From: Erpobdella octoculata
Lineage: Eukaryota > Annelida > Clitellata > Hirudinida > Erpobdellidae
Direction of reading: 5' to 3'
NCBI GenBank assembly: GCA_963978895.1
Contig: OZ022247.1
Location: forward strand, 17,158,312 to 17,222,311
Length of the DNA: 64,000 bases
In this document: piece after piece, positions 12,868-23,324 of the stretch
Numbering within the stretch: position 1 is the first letter of the stretch
How the letters are laid out: every line of letters starts with the position of its first letter
The notes under the pieces: generated by a model
Database searches by the model: none
Told to the model about the DNA's origin: nothing
The model's input: the letters and a program-made list of their open reading frames with translations, nothing else
Program-made: the position numbers and the translations under genes

Positions 12868-14147
12868 TTATCTACGTCTTATAGTTACATTCAAGGCAAG
12901 GTGCTTGAATGTCTCCATATCAACTGGTATGTAGTTATCTGGAGAGAACACCGGCGAATCGTCCGGTCGAGCCGACGAGCACCCAGCGTTACCCACATTC
13001 AGAGGTTGAGGAGAAGAGTGAAGCTCAGTGGGCGACACAGACTTGGCAACGGACATGTCGTCAGAGGACTTTTTGGGAGTTTTGTAAATGGAAGTGGGTG
13101 TAGAGCAGTCACAAGGAACACGTGACTGACCGTCCGCAAGACATGTAGACAATTCATCGTGCACCGCAACTACACTTGGGTCCAACGGTTGAATTATCGG
13201 CTGATCTATAAGCGCGTCGACAGGTAAACCGGCTTGTAGACTTTCCAGTTTTTGACTGACGGGTTGACAAACGTATAATGGCTGGACGGTTGGCTCTTCA
13301 ATTCTATAGCCAGATAGATTTAGAAGTCCACCATTAATCGTCTGTGTTTCCGTATTTTTCTCAAGAAGAGCACAAGTGTTATCGATATCGAACCGTATGG
13401 CATTATCGACATCGAGTTGGCAAGAACCTGTCATCACCTTTGGCGGTTGTACACTGACCTCGACAGCAGTCCCATACAGGTGCAGGGTATGGTCAAATCG
13501 GTTATCCTGTATGTTTATCGGTGGTTTATGCTGGATGATGAGTAGAGCCTCTTTGATTTTAAGGCGAAGTGGGTCTGACTCAAAAGCAATTATTTCAGTA
13601 TTGTTAAGTAAAAGTTGGTGAGACGGTTTTGTTGAATGGTGCTTGACGAAGTGAGTATGTATGGATCCTCCTTGTACATGCATTGTCATTCGTCTTGAGA
13701 GTGTGGTGCGTGTGTGCCCAATGTAAAATTGCGGAGTTTGATGGCAATGGGGGCATGTAAACCTGTACACAACGTTAGTTCTTTGCGCAGGCCTTGTATC
13801 TACACCAAGGTTATTACTAATGACCAAGTCTCTTGATTTGAGATTTTGGTAATATATGTGTAGCTGTAGTGTCTGGCTCGGATTAGTTAGTCGGACGTTC
13901 TTCATAACAATTTTCCGAAGCACCGTTTCATCTAAACGGTACATATCATGCATCTGAGCACGATAGAAGAGTTGCACTGAAGAATCAAGACTTTTTCCTT
14001 GAGTGCAATGAGGACGTTTCTTGTTCAGAAAATTTTGGATAACACTATCTACTAGCGTATTCGAAAAATTATTATTTATGAGAAGAGATTTGATTTTGTC
14101 AATCTCGATGTTAAAGTCGGAATTATTGTCGGTGATCCTATATGCTC

Positions 14148-14150
<3 letters not shown>
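12868..14150 (-). pseudogene. PLE polyprotein C-terminal half, GIY-YIG endonuclease
   Basis: The readable frame begins near RAYRITDNN at the truncation (the upstream ATG at 14187 lies in Helitron-derived sequence). A thumb-like region ([31 protein letters not shown]) leads to a CxxC pair (FTCPHC) and the GIY-YIG nuclease signature FYIGHTRTTLSRRM with MHVQGGSIHTHFVKHH. A ~190-residue acidic, Ser/Pro-rich C-terminal extension follows and ends in FKHLALNVTIRRR. The RT domain is absent. PLE endonucleases nick target DNA to prime reverse transcription. About 427 codons are open, so this copy decayed little after truncation. Confidence 0.88.
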
Positions 14151-14348
<198 letters not shown>

Positions 14349-14639
14349 TAGCGGGGGCACCCGGCGTTGCCCGGGATTTTTAGAGGTTTTTCTAATGTTT
14401 GTCTCTCTCGCTCCCGTTTCCTTCTCCGCTTTCCCGTTCCCGTCGCGTTCCCGGTCGCTTTCCCGCTCTAGCGGGGGCACCCGGCGTTGCCCGGGGTTTT
14501 TAGAGGTTTACATAATGCGTTTCTTTTTCGCTCCCGTTTCCTTCCCGCTTGCGCTCCCTCTCCCGGTCGTTATCCGTTCCCTGTCGTTTTCCCGCTCATT
14601 TTTTCGCTCTCAGTTCCCTCCCCTAGATCCGATTCTACA

Positions 14640-14824
14640 CACATACATACATACATACATACATACATACATACATACATACATACATACATACATACAT
14701 ACATACATACATACATACATACATACATACATACATACATACATACATACATACATACATACATACATACATACATACATACATACATACATACATACAT
14801 ACATACATACATACATACATACAT
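14640..14824. repeat. (ATAC)n microsatellite, first array
   Basis: Pure ACAT/ATAC repeats followed by a variant tail (ACACATACAGACACACATAC). The MYVCMYVC frames are artefacts. Confidence 0.97.
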
Positions 14825-15053
14825 AAACACATACAGACACACATACATGCATACACACATACATACGCACATACATATATATATATTTCCCGCTCGCTCA
14901 CCCGCTCCGCTCATTTTGTGACGGATTTCAATTTTTTTTTCTCTATATTTGATTCCCCTTGACTCTCAAGGTTGTGTGAAAATTTCATTACGATCGGATG
15001 AATGGTGTAGCAATGCATAAAGGACATATTTAGTGACGAAATATTGTAAAAAA

Positions 15054-15315
15054 ACACATACATACATACATACATACATACATACATACATACATACATA
15101 CATACATACATACATACATACATACATACATACATACATACATACATACATACATACATACATACATACATACATACATACATACATACATACATACATA
15201 CATACATACATACATACATACATACATACATACATACATACATACATACATACATACATACATACATACATACATACATACATACATACATACATACATA
15301 CATACATACATACAT
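15054..15315. repeat. (ATAC)n microsatellite, second array
   Basis: Longer second array with the same variant tail as the first, so both derive from one duplicated block. Confidence 0.97.
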
Positions 15316-15564
15316 AAACACATACAGACACACATACATGCATACACACATACATACGCACATACATATATATATATTTCCCGCTCGCTCACCCGCTCCT
15401 CTCATTTAGTGACGGATTTCAAATTTTTTTTCTCTATATTTGATTCCCCTTGACTCTCAAGGTTGTGTGAAAATTTCATTACGATCGGATGAATGGTGTA
15501 GCAATGCATAAAGGACATATATATATACAAACATTCATTTTTATATATATAGATATATATATAT

Positions 15565-16695
15565 TAGGGTTGCACCGAAAACCGGTTTGGCCTGGCCCGT
15601 GGGAAGACTCTTAAATAACGGCTTGGCCCGGCCGGTGATAAACTGGACTTAGCTACTTTTAACTAGCACAAAACTTCAAAATACTAATTTTCAAAAAATG
15701 GTGAAACCCGTATATCATTATTTTTAGAGTAGAAACTAATCTTTACTTTTGTAGCATTCACAGTTTTTGAGTAGCAGCTACTTTAAAAACCAAGTAATCC
15801 TATTGTCCACCCCACATTTGAGGTCCTGGAAAACAAATTTTTAAAAAATGTTGAAAAACTTATATCATTATTTTTTGAGTAAATACTAAATACTAATTTT
15901 GACATCTGTAGCATTCACAGTTTTTGAGTAGCAGTTACTTTAAAAACCAAAGAAACCTTTTTTCCACCCCACATTTGAGGTCCTGAAAACCAAAATTTCA
16001 AAAAATGGTGAAACACATATATCCTTATTTTTAGAGTAGAAACTAAATACTAATTTTTACTTTTGTAGCACTTACAGTTTTTGAGTAGCAGTTACTTTAA
16101 AAACCAAATAACCCTATTTGGCCCGGCCCAACTGAAGACCATAAAATCACTAAAATATCTATATACTTGGTGAAAAACCTCGGCCCGTCCCACTTTGATT
16201 TAAGGTTTGGCCTGGCCCGTGTGAAGACTCTAAAATAACGGCTTGGCCCGGCCGGTGATAAACTGGACTTAGCTACTTTTAACCAGCACAAAACTTCAAA
16301 ATACTAATTTTTACATTTGTAGGTCCTGGAAACAAAATTTTCAAAAAATGGTGAAACCCGTATATCATTATTTTTAGAGTAGAAACTAATTTTTACTTTT
16401 GTAGCATTCACAGTTTTTGAGTAGCAGCTACTTTAAAAACCAAGTAATCCTATTGTCTACCCCACTTTTAAGGTCCTGAAAACCAAATTTGTAAAAAATG
16501 GTGAAACACGTATATCTTTATTTTTAGAATAGAAACTAAATACTAATTTTTACATCTGTGGTATTTACAGTTTTTGAGTAGCAGTTACTTTAAAAAACAA
16601 ATAACCCTATTTTCCACCCCACATTTGAAGTCCTGGAAACCAAATTTTCAAAAAATGCTAAGACACGTATTTCATTATTTTTGGAGTAGAAACTA
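15565..16695. repeat. ~155-bp satellite block, left part, with hAT-like start
   Basis: It opens with TAGGGTTGCACCGAAAACC, the same terminus as the MITE at 11187-11516, and GGCCCG-rich repeats. Then units of 150-159 bp recur, each with AGGTCCTGGAAACCAAA, TTTTTAGAGTAGAAACTA and CAGTTTTTGAGTAGCAG. Landmarks at 15822, 15977, 16320, 16473 and 16628 show the period. The array resumes after the copia insertion. Confidence 0.85.
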
Positions 16696-16700
16696 AATAC
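16696..16700. repeat. 5-bp copia target duplication, left copy
   Basis: AATAC here is repeated at 21097-21101; removing the element restores the satellite sequence without a gap. Confidence 0.95.
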
Positions 16701-16862
16701 TGTTGGATTACAACGATTTATTGTCTTTTATGTTAATTAGTTCTTTGCTCCTTCTTCCGATGTTTGATTGTTCGACGCCATTGCCTGCTCTGTGCTCGTA
16801 ACATTTTATTCGATTAAGTTTGATAATAATAAACTTCGCAATTTGTTTTTCATAATCTAACA
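16701..16862 (+). repeat. Copia 5' LTR
   Basis: 162 bp, beginning TGTTGG and ending TAACA. It matches the 3' LTR base for base by eye. Confidence 0.96.
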
Positions 16863-16876
16863 GGTTATGGGCCCAG
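16863..16876 (+). promoter_or_regulatory. Copia primer-binding site (tRNA-iMet anticodon region)
   Basis: GGTTATGGGCCCAG is complementary to the anticodon stem-loop of animal initiator tRNA-Met (CTGGGCCCATAACC), not to its 3' end. Priming by an internal tRNA-iMet fragment is known from Drosophila copia. Confidence 0.85.
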
Positions 16877-16985
16877 TATACGTGTAAATTGCGATAAAGA
16901 TAGTCGTTAAGTCAGTTTTCTAAGGTATTAGTCATCGCTCATCCGGGTATTTTTTTTTCGAGCGTAAGTTAAACTGAATTTAATA

Positions 16986-17537
16986 ATGACTGAAAGTACA
17001 GCTTCGAGAATTACGAAACTAAATAATCATAATTATCAAACTTGGAAGTTTAAGATCGAACTTTTGTTGACTAAAGAAGATTTGTGGGATACCATTAGTG
17101 AAGACTCGCCGAATCCCACAAACACCGCATGGCAATTGAAGGACCGTAAAGCTAGAGCCACGATCGGTTTACTTGTAGAAGACAATCAGCTGAATCTCAT
17201 CCGGAAGTTAACAACTGCTAAAGAAACGTGGGATGCCCTAAAGAAATATCATGAAAAGTCTACATTATCGAATAAAGTTAATTTGTTAAAGAAACTTTGT
17301 GGGTTAAAGTTGACAGAAACTGGAAATATGGAGCAACATCTAGCAAAAATGGAAGATTTGATCGACCAGTTGTCATCACTCGGTGAATCATTTGCTGAAC
17401 ATTTAACTGTTGCATTATTTCTAAGTAGTTTGCCTGATAGTTATGGAACATTAATCACTGCCCTTGAAACTCGACCTGAGGAAGACCTGACTCAAGAGCT
17501 TGTCAAGAATAAACTCTTAGAAGAATATAAGAGATGA
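16986..17537 (+). CDS. gag: Copia Gag
   Basis: 183 codons from the first ATG after the primer site. The protein starts MTESTASRITKLNNHNYQTW and has the UBN2/DUF4219-type capsid pattern of copia Gag (W-x-L-K in WQLKDRKARATI, then LxxLxxLKLTETGNMEQHL). It would assemble the cytoplasmic virus-like particle. It ends at TGA (17535-17537), two codons before the pol ATG and in the same frame. The nucleic-acid-binding zinc knuckle lies after that stop, so a protein ending here would lack it. Confidence 0.9.
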   Translation: MTESTASRITKLNNHNYQTWKFKIELLLTKEDLWDTISEDSPNPTNTAWQLKDRKARATIGLLVEDNQLNLIRKLTTAKETWDALKKYHEKSTLSNKVNLLKKLCGLKLTETGNMEQHLAKMEDLIDQLSSLGESFAEHLTVALFLSSLPDSYGTLITALETRPEEDLTQELVKNKLLEEYKR

Positions 17538-17543
17538 ACAGAA

Positions 17544-20500
17544 ATGACTACCTCAGTAACAGAACATCAGGAACAACAGGCGATGAATGTACATGCTACT
17601 CGTGAGAACCAACCAAACGTATCAACAGGAAGATCAACCTTGACATGTTTCTTTTGTAAAAAGCCAAATCACATCAAAAAAGACTGTAGAAAATATATAG
17701 AATGGAAGAAGAAGCACCCTGAACATAAAGTAAAAGCTGTGAAACATTTTACTCAAGTTAATGATAAAAGAATTTTTCAACAAGGTTATGATGTTTGTTC
17801 AATAGCACGTACAGCTAATATCATCAATTCGTGGTATATAGATTCAGGTGCTACATCACACATGTGTGGAGATAGAAATTTCTTTGCAGCTTTGGACAAA
17901 AGGCTGAAGGTTGAAGTGGTTCAGGCTGATGGGGGTAAATTAACATCATCTGGTATTGGTTATGGGTACTTGCAGAATTTTAGTCCTGATGGAAATCTCG
18001 GTTTGAAAATAAAGTTATTAGATGTGTTGTTTGTTCCAGAATTAAAAAGAAATTTGATATCTGTAAAGAAACTAACTAGTTTTGGATTTGAAGTACATTT
18101 CAAAGGAAACACATGTCATGTAATAAGAGATGGTGAAATTATGTTACATGCAGTTGAAGAAAAAGGCCTCTATGAATTCATCACAACCCAAAAGATATTC
18201 AGAGTTACTTGCAATAACATGCCTACAGAATGCATACATCTCTGGCACAACAGGTTGGGTCATAGAGATACTAATGCCATCAAGACTCTTGCTCATGATT
18301 CTGCAGTGAATTTCCATATAAAACCTTGTGAAATTTCAGAAATTTGTGAAACTTGTATCAAAGCAAAAATGAGTAGAAAGCCTATTCCAAAGAAATCTGA
18401 ATCCAAAACAGATGATGTGCTTGACTTGATACACACTGATGTCTGTGGACCAATGTCCACCTCAACACCCAGTGGCAACAGATACTTCATGACTATGATT
18501 GACGACTACAGTAGATACACAGAAGTTTATTTGTTGAAATACAAATCTGAAGTGTCATCAAAAATTAAAGAATATGTCAAGTATGTTCAAACAAAATTCA
18601 GAAAAACTCCAAAGATAATCAGATCAGACAGAGGAGGTGAATACACAGGAGATGAACTAAAGATGTTTTTAAAGAATGAAGGCATTCAGACTCAACTGAC
18701 AAATCCCTACACACCTCAACAGAATGGTTGTGCTGAAAGGAAAAATCGATACTTAGTCGAAATGGTGAGAAGCATGCTGATTGATTCTGATTTACCTGAC
18801 AGATATTGGGGAGAAGCAGTAACTACAGCCAACCACATGCAAAACAGGCTCCCAGTGACAGGACGTGAAGAAACACCCTACCAGATGTGGAATGAAAAGA
18901 AACCCGATTTGAGTTACATCAGAAAGTTTGGTTGCAAAGCTTATGTTTCAATTCCTGCAAATAAAAGACAAAAGTTAAGTGATAAAGCAAGAAAGTTAAT
19001 TTTTGTTGGCTACGAGGAAGGGACAAAAGGTTACCGTTTGCTTGATTCAGAAACAGACAAAATCACCATCAGTAAAGATGTCATTTTCATTGAAGGAGAA
19101 CCCCATTCAAATCAAACCAGAACTGAACAGAGACTGAATTCTGATCTTGCTAGTGAAGAAAATTTTGTTGAATTATCACTTGAAGATGATTTTGTGGATC
19201 ATGATAAAGCAACGATTCAAAGTAATGAAATCGAATTGAATAAAGACAATACAGCTATTCAGTTAACACCAAAACAGCAAGTAGAACTCAGAAGATCTCA
19301 ACGACCTAACAAAGGGAAACCACCAAAGAGGTTTGAGGTTATCAACAAAGTGACAGTTAACCCGATTGTACCCAGAACCTATGAAGAAGCTATATCATGT
19401 ACAGAAGCTCAACAGTGGATTGCAGCAATGAAAGAAGAACTCAGATGTTTAGAATTGAATAAAACCTGGATTTTGACAGATTTACCCGAGAATAAAATAG
19501 CCATCGGAAGTAAATGGGTATACAAAATAAAAACTGATGAAGATGAAAATGTCGTCAAATATAAAGCTCGTTTAGTTGCTCAAGGTTATTCTCAGAAATA
19601 TGGTGATAGTTTCGATGAAGTTTTTGCACCGGTTGCTAGGACAACTACACTTCGAGCATTATTAACTATAGCTGGTCAGAAGAAAATGATTGTTAAGCAT
19701 TATGATGTACAATCAGCTTACCTTAATGCCAATCTGTCTCATGAAGTTTACATGAAGCAACCTGCACCTTTCGGTAACAACGATCTGGTATGCAAACTTT
19801 CAAAGAATTTGTACGGATTGAAACAAGGAGCCAATGAATGGAACAAGAAACTTCATGAAATTCTCAGTAATCAGAGTTACAACAAAAGCGAGAATGATCC
19901 ATGTCTATATTTTAAAAGAGATAACAAAAAGTTAATATACTTATCCATTCACGTTGATGATCTTATTGTGGCGACAACTGATTTATCAATGATTGAAAAA
20001 TTTGAACACCAAATGAATAAAGTTCTTGTTTTAAAAGATCTTGGAAATCTAAAGTATTATCTTGGAATTCAATTTCAAAGAGACCAAGATGGCATATTTT
20101 TGCTAAACCAGCAAAAATATATTGATAGTAAATTACAAGAATTCAATTTGACCGATAGCCGACCATCAAGCATACCGATTGATACTGGATATCAAAAGAG
20201 ACAAGAACCACAAGAGTGTTTTGAGAATAAAGAAGTTTATAGAAGTGCCATAGGATTTCTACTGTATTTGTCGACAAACACCAGACCAGATATTGCAGTA
20301 GGAACTTCAATTCTTGCAAGACATGTTAGTGATCCAAAGAAATCTGATTGGACTGAAGTTAAAAGAATCTTTAGATATCTGAATGACACCAAACAGAAAC
20401 AATTGAAATTAGGTTCTTTGAGTGAACAACATGCCACACAACTAATAGGTTATGCAGATGCTGACTGGGGAGGTGATCTGAATGACAGAAAATCTAACAC

Positions 20501-20903
20501 AGGATTTTGTTTCAAGTACTTAGGTTCACCAATTTCATGGGTGAGTAGAAAACAGACTATGGTTACTCTCTCATCTACTGAAGCTGAATACATAGACCTA
20601 GTTGAAGCAGTTCAGGAAGCTCTATGGATACTGAGGATACTTAAAGATCTTGACCAAGAACTAAAGAAGCCTATTATTATATATGAAGACAACCAGAGTT
20701 GTATTAGAATACTGCAGAATGACAGGTGTTCTCAGAGGACGAAGCACATTGACACCAAGTATCACTTCATCCGTAACTTATACAGATCTGGTGAAATTGA
20801 TGTTAGATACTGTCCGAGCGAGAAGATGATAGCTGACTTGTTAACTAAACCATTAGGACCAATCAAGATTAAACAGTTAGCTCAAGACATTGGACTGTTT
20901 TAA
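17544..20903 (+). CDS. pol: Copia Pol: zinc knuckle, protease, integrase, RT, RNase H
   Basis: An 1,119-codon open frame with all copia domains in copia order (integrase before RT). Zinc knuckle C-x2-C-x4-H-x4-C at residues 35-48; aspartic protease WYIDSGATSHM with DSG at 100-102; integrase HHCC zinc site from about 233 (LWHNRLGHRD ... CETC) and catalytic D, D, E in HTDVCGP (~296), IRSDRGGEY (~361) and CAERKNRY (~397); RT with IHVDDLIVA near 801; RNase H with YADADWGG (~970) and LSSTEAEY. No frameshift or internal stop, and all catalytic motifs are intact. Expression with Gag would need passage through the TGA at 17535, or restart at 17544. Confidence 0.95.
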   Translation: MTTSVTEHQEQQAMNVHATRENQPNVSTGRSTLTCFFCKKPNHIKKDCRKYIEWKKKHPEHKVKAVKHFTQVNDKRIFQQGYDVCSIARTANIINSWYIDSGATSHMCGDRNFFAALDKRLKVEVVQADGGKLTSSGIGYGYLQNFSPDGNLGLKIKLLDVLFVPELKRNLISVKKLTSFGFEVHFKGNTCHVIRDGEIMLHAVEEKGLYEFITTQKIFRVTCNNMPTECIHLWHNRLGHRDTNAIKTLAHDSAVNFHIKPCEISEICETCIKAKMSRKPIPKKSESKTDDVLDLIHTDVCGPMSTSTPSGNRYFMTMIDDYSRYTEVYLLKYKSEVSSKIKEYVKYVQTKFRKTPKIIRSDRGGEYTGDELKMFLKNEGIQTQLTNPYTPQQNGCAERKNRYLVEMVRSMLIDSDLPDRYWGEAVTTANHMQNRLPVTGREETPYQMWNEKKPDLSYIRKFGCKAYVSIPANKRQKLSDKARKLIFVGYEEGTKGYRLLDSETDKITISKDVIFIEGEPHSNQTRTEQRLNSDLASEENFVELSLEDDFVDHDKATIQSNEIELNKDNTAIQLTPKQQVELRRSQRPNKGKPPKRFEVINKVTVNPIVPRTYEEAISCTEAQQWIAAMKEELRCLELNKTWILTDLPENKIAIGSKWVYKIKTDEDENVVKYKARLVAQGYSQKYGDSFDEVFAPVARTTTLRALLTIAGQKKMIVKHYDVQSAYLNANLSHEVYMKQPAPFGNNDLVCKLSKNLYGLKQGANEWNKKLHEILSNQSYNKSENDPCLYFKRDNKKLIYLSIHVDDLIVATTDLSMIEKFEHQMNKVLVLKDLGNLKYYLGIQFQRDQDGIFLLNQQKYIDSKLQEFNLTDSRPSSIPIDTGYQKRQEPQECFENKEVYRSAIGFLLYLSTNTRPDIAVGTSILARHVSDPKKSDWTEVKRIFRYLNDTKQKQLKLGSLSEQHATQLIGYADADWGGDLNDRKSNTGFCFKYLGSPISWVSRKQTMVTLSSTEAEYIDLVEAVQEALWILRILKDLDQELKKPIIIYEDNQSCIRILQNDRCSQRTKHIDTKYHFIRNLYRSGEIDVRYCPSEKMIADLLTKPLGPIKIKQLAQDIGLF

Positions 20904-20925
20904 CATTGACAACGAATAAATCGTT

Positions 20926-20934
20926 GAGGGGGGG
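20926..20934 (+). promoter_or_regulatory. Copia polypurine tract
   Basis: GAGGGGGGG immediately before the 3' LTR, the expected plus-strand primer. Confidence 0.9.
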
Positions 20935-21096
20935 TGTTGGATTACAACGATTTATTGTCTTTTATGTTAATTAGTTCTTTGCTCCTTCTTCCGATGTTTG
21001 ATTGTTCGACGCCATTGCCTGCTCTGTGCTCGTAACATTTTATTCGATTAAGTTTGATAATAATAAACTTCGCAATTTGTTTTTCATAATCTAACA
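20935..21096 (+). repeat. Copia 3' LTR
   Basis: 162 bp, identical to the 5' LTR and followed by the AATAC duplication. Confidence 0.96.
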
Positions 21097-21416
21097 AATA
21101 CTAATTTTTACTCCTGTAGCATTAACAGTTTTTGAGTAGCAGCTACTTTAAAAACCAAATAACCCAAATTTCCAACCCACATTTGAGGTCCGGGAAACCG
21201 AATTTTCAAAAAATGTTGAAACACATCTTTTTATTTTTCAAAAAGAATCCATATACCAAATTTCAAAAGCTCATTTTTGGTTTTCGAGATAAACATTGTT
21301 TTAGAAAAAAGTTTGTTTTCCAGTTTCTTCCCCTCAGGAGCAAAATGTTCAAAAATCCTTTATTAGTAGATGCTTATGCAATTAAAGTAATATAAGTTCC
21401 AAATTTCACGTTCCTA
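21097..21416. repeat. Satellite continuation after copia
   Basis: One more ~155-bp satellite unit, then CATATACCAAATTTCAAAA and CATTTTTGGTTTTCGAGATA, a segment also present at 26998 and 27393. Confidence 0.75.
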
Positions 21417-21488
21417 GGATGAGGCGTTTGAGCTCGGCGTTGATTATCAGTCAGTCAGGACATGTTCTTTTATATATATATATATATA

Positions 21489-21579
<91 letters not shown>

Positions 21580-21620
21580 TAGCAGTGCCCGTAGCGGCTT
21601 CGCTCGCTTGATATTAAAAA
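21417..21620 (-). mobile_element. Helitron fragments flanking (TA)n
   Basis: 21417-21480 repeats the Helitron-like block at 14146-14210. The TA run 21472-21588 ends at CTAG (21590), and on the minus strand a GCC/GGC hairpin (GCCGCTACGGGC) precedes that CTAG, as for a Helitron 3' terminus of a second family. Confidence 0.55.
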
Positions 21621-22010
21621 AATTGAACCGTGCATCCTTAGTAGAGTACTGCACGTGCCGATTTTTACGTCTCGACTCGGCCCGTCGACAACTTGGCCCG
21701 GCCCCTTTTATAAGCAAAATTTCCAGGCCTCGCTCGGCCCGTCTAATTTGGTCTCGACCGTTTTTACAGGCCTAGAATTTCTATATTCTTGATGAAAAAC
21801 GTTGGCCCGTCTCATCTTGACTTCAGGTTTGGCCAGGCCCGTCTGAAGACCCTAAAATCACTAACATTTGTATATACCTTGTAAAATACCTTGGCCCGTC
21901 CCAACTTGACTTCAGGTTTGGCCGGCTCCTGTAAAGACCTTAAAATCACGGCTAGCCCGGCCGGTAATAAACTGGACTCAGCTAGTTTTAACGGGCACAA
22001 AACCTCAAAA

Positions 22011-22108
<98 letters not shown>

Positions 22109-23178
22109 TCGGGTAGATACTGAATAATATCACTTACAATTTTTGAGTAGCAATTAATTTAAAAAACAAATATCCTTTTCCACCCCACATTTGAGGTCCT
22201 GGAAAACAAATTTTCAAAAAATGTTGAAAACACGTATCTACTCACATTTGTGAGTAGATACTAAATATTTATTTTACATCTGTAGCATCCACAGTTTTTG
22301 ATTACCAATTAAAAAAAACAAATAACCCTATTTCCACATTTGAGGTCCTGGAAACCAAAATTTCAAAAAATGGTGAAACACGTATATCGTTATTTTTAGA
22401 GTAGAAAATAAATACAAACTTTTATTTCTGTAGCTATTACAGTTGTTGAGTAGCAGTTACTTTAAAAACCAAATAACCCTATTTTCCACCCCACATTCGA
22501 AGTCCTGGAACCAAATTTTCAAAAAATGGTGAAACACGTATATCATTATTTCTGAAGTAGAAACCAAATACTAATTTTTACTCCTGTAGCATCTACAGTT
22601 TTCGAGTAGCAGTTACATTAAAAACCAAATAACCTTATTTTCCACCCCACATTTGATGTCCTGGAAACCAAATTTTAGAAAATGGTAAAACACGTATATC
22701 TTTATTTTTAGAATAGAAACTAAATACTAATTTTTACATCTGTGGTATTTCCAGTTTTTGAGTAGCAGTTACTTTAAAAAACAAATAACCCTATTTTCCA
22801 CCCCACATTTGAAGTCCTGGAAACCAAATTTAAAAAAATGGTAAAACACGTATATCTTTCTTTTTAGAATAGAAACTAAATACTAATTTTACATCTGTGG
22901 TATTTCCAGTTTTTGAGTAGCAGTTACTTTTAAAAAAATAACCCTATTTTCCACCCCACATTTGAAGTCCTGGAAACCAAATTTTCAAAAAATGCTAAAA
23001 CATGTATTTCATTATTTTTGGAGTAGAAACTAAATACTAATTTTTACTCCTGTAGCATTCACAGTTTTTGAGTAGCAGCTACTTTAAAAACCAAATAACC
23101 CAATTTTTCAACCCACATTTGAGGTCCGGGAAACCGAATTTTCAAAAAATGGTGAAACACGTATCTTTTTATTTTTCA
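21621..23178. repeat. ~155-bp satellite block, right part
   Basis: GGCCCG-rich repeats (21660-22010), a (TA)n run at 22015-22106, then seven satellite units with landmarks near 22193, 22343, 22499, 22657, 22813, 22966 and 23125 (spacing 150-159 bp). Units carry small indels and the same core as 15670-16695. Confidence 0.85.
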
Positions 23179-23215
23179 AGAATCAATCAAATCAAATCAA
23201 AGAATCATTTGATTA

Positions 23216-23252
23216 GGCGCTCCCTTATCGACAAAGTCTATTACGGGAGCGC
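23216..23252 (-). other. LINE 3' stem-loop
   Basis: GGCGCTCCC and GGGAGCGCC form a 9-bp perfect stem around a ~19-base loop just before the short repeat tail. CR1/L2 LINEs use such 3' hairpins for recognition by their own reverse transcriptase. Confidence 0.75.
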
Positions 23253-23324
23253 CATGTGAGTCACGTGCAAAATAAAAATAGAAATAAAAATAATAATGGT
23301 TAGTTGTACAGTATTGTATATTAA

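Larger units (their letters stand above)
16701..21096 (+). mobile_element. Young Ty1/copia retrotransposon
   Basis: The 4,396-bp element has identical 162-bp LTRs, a 5-bp target duplication, a primer site matching initiator tRNA-Met, gag and pol frames in one phase, and a purine tract before the 3' LTR. Identical LTRs mean insertion was recent on an evolutionary scale. The single defect seen is an in-frame TGA between gag and pol. It interrupts the ~155-bp satellite. Confidence 0.97.

Noticed and set aside
14487..15405. MYVCMYVC and HTYIHTYI ORFs
   Set aside because: Translations of (ATAC)n arrays inside a Helitron.
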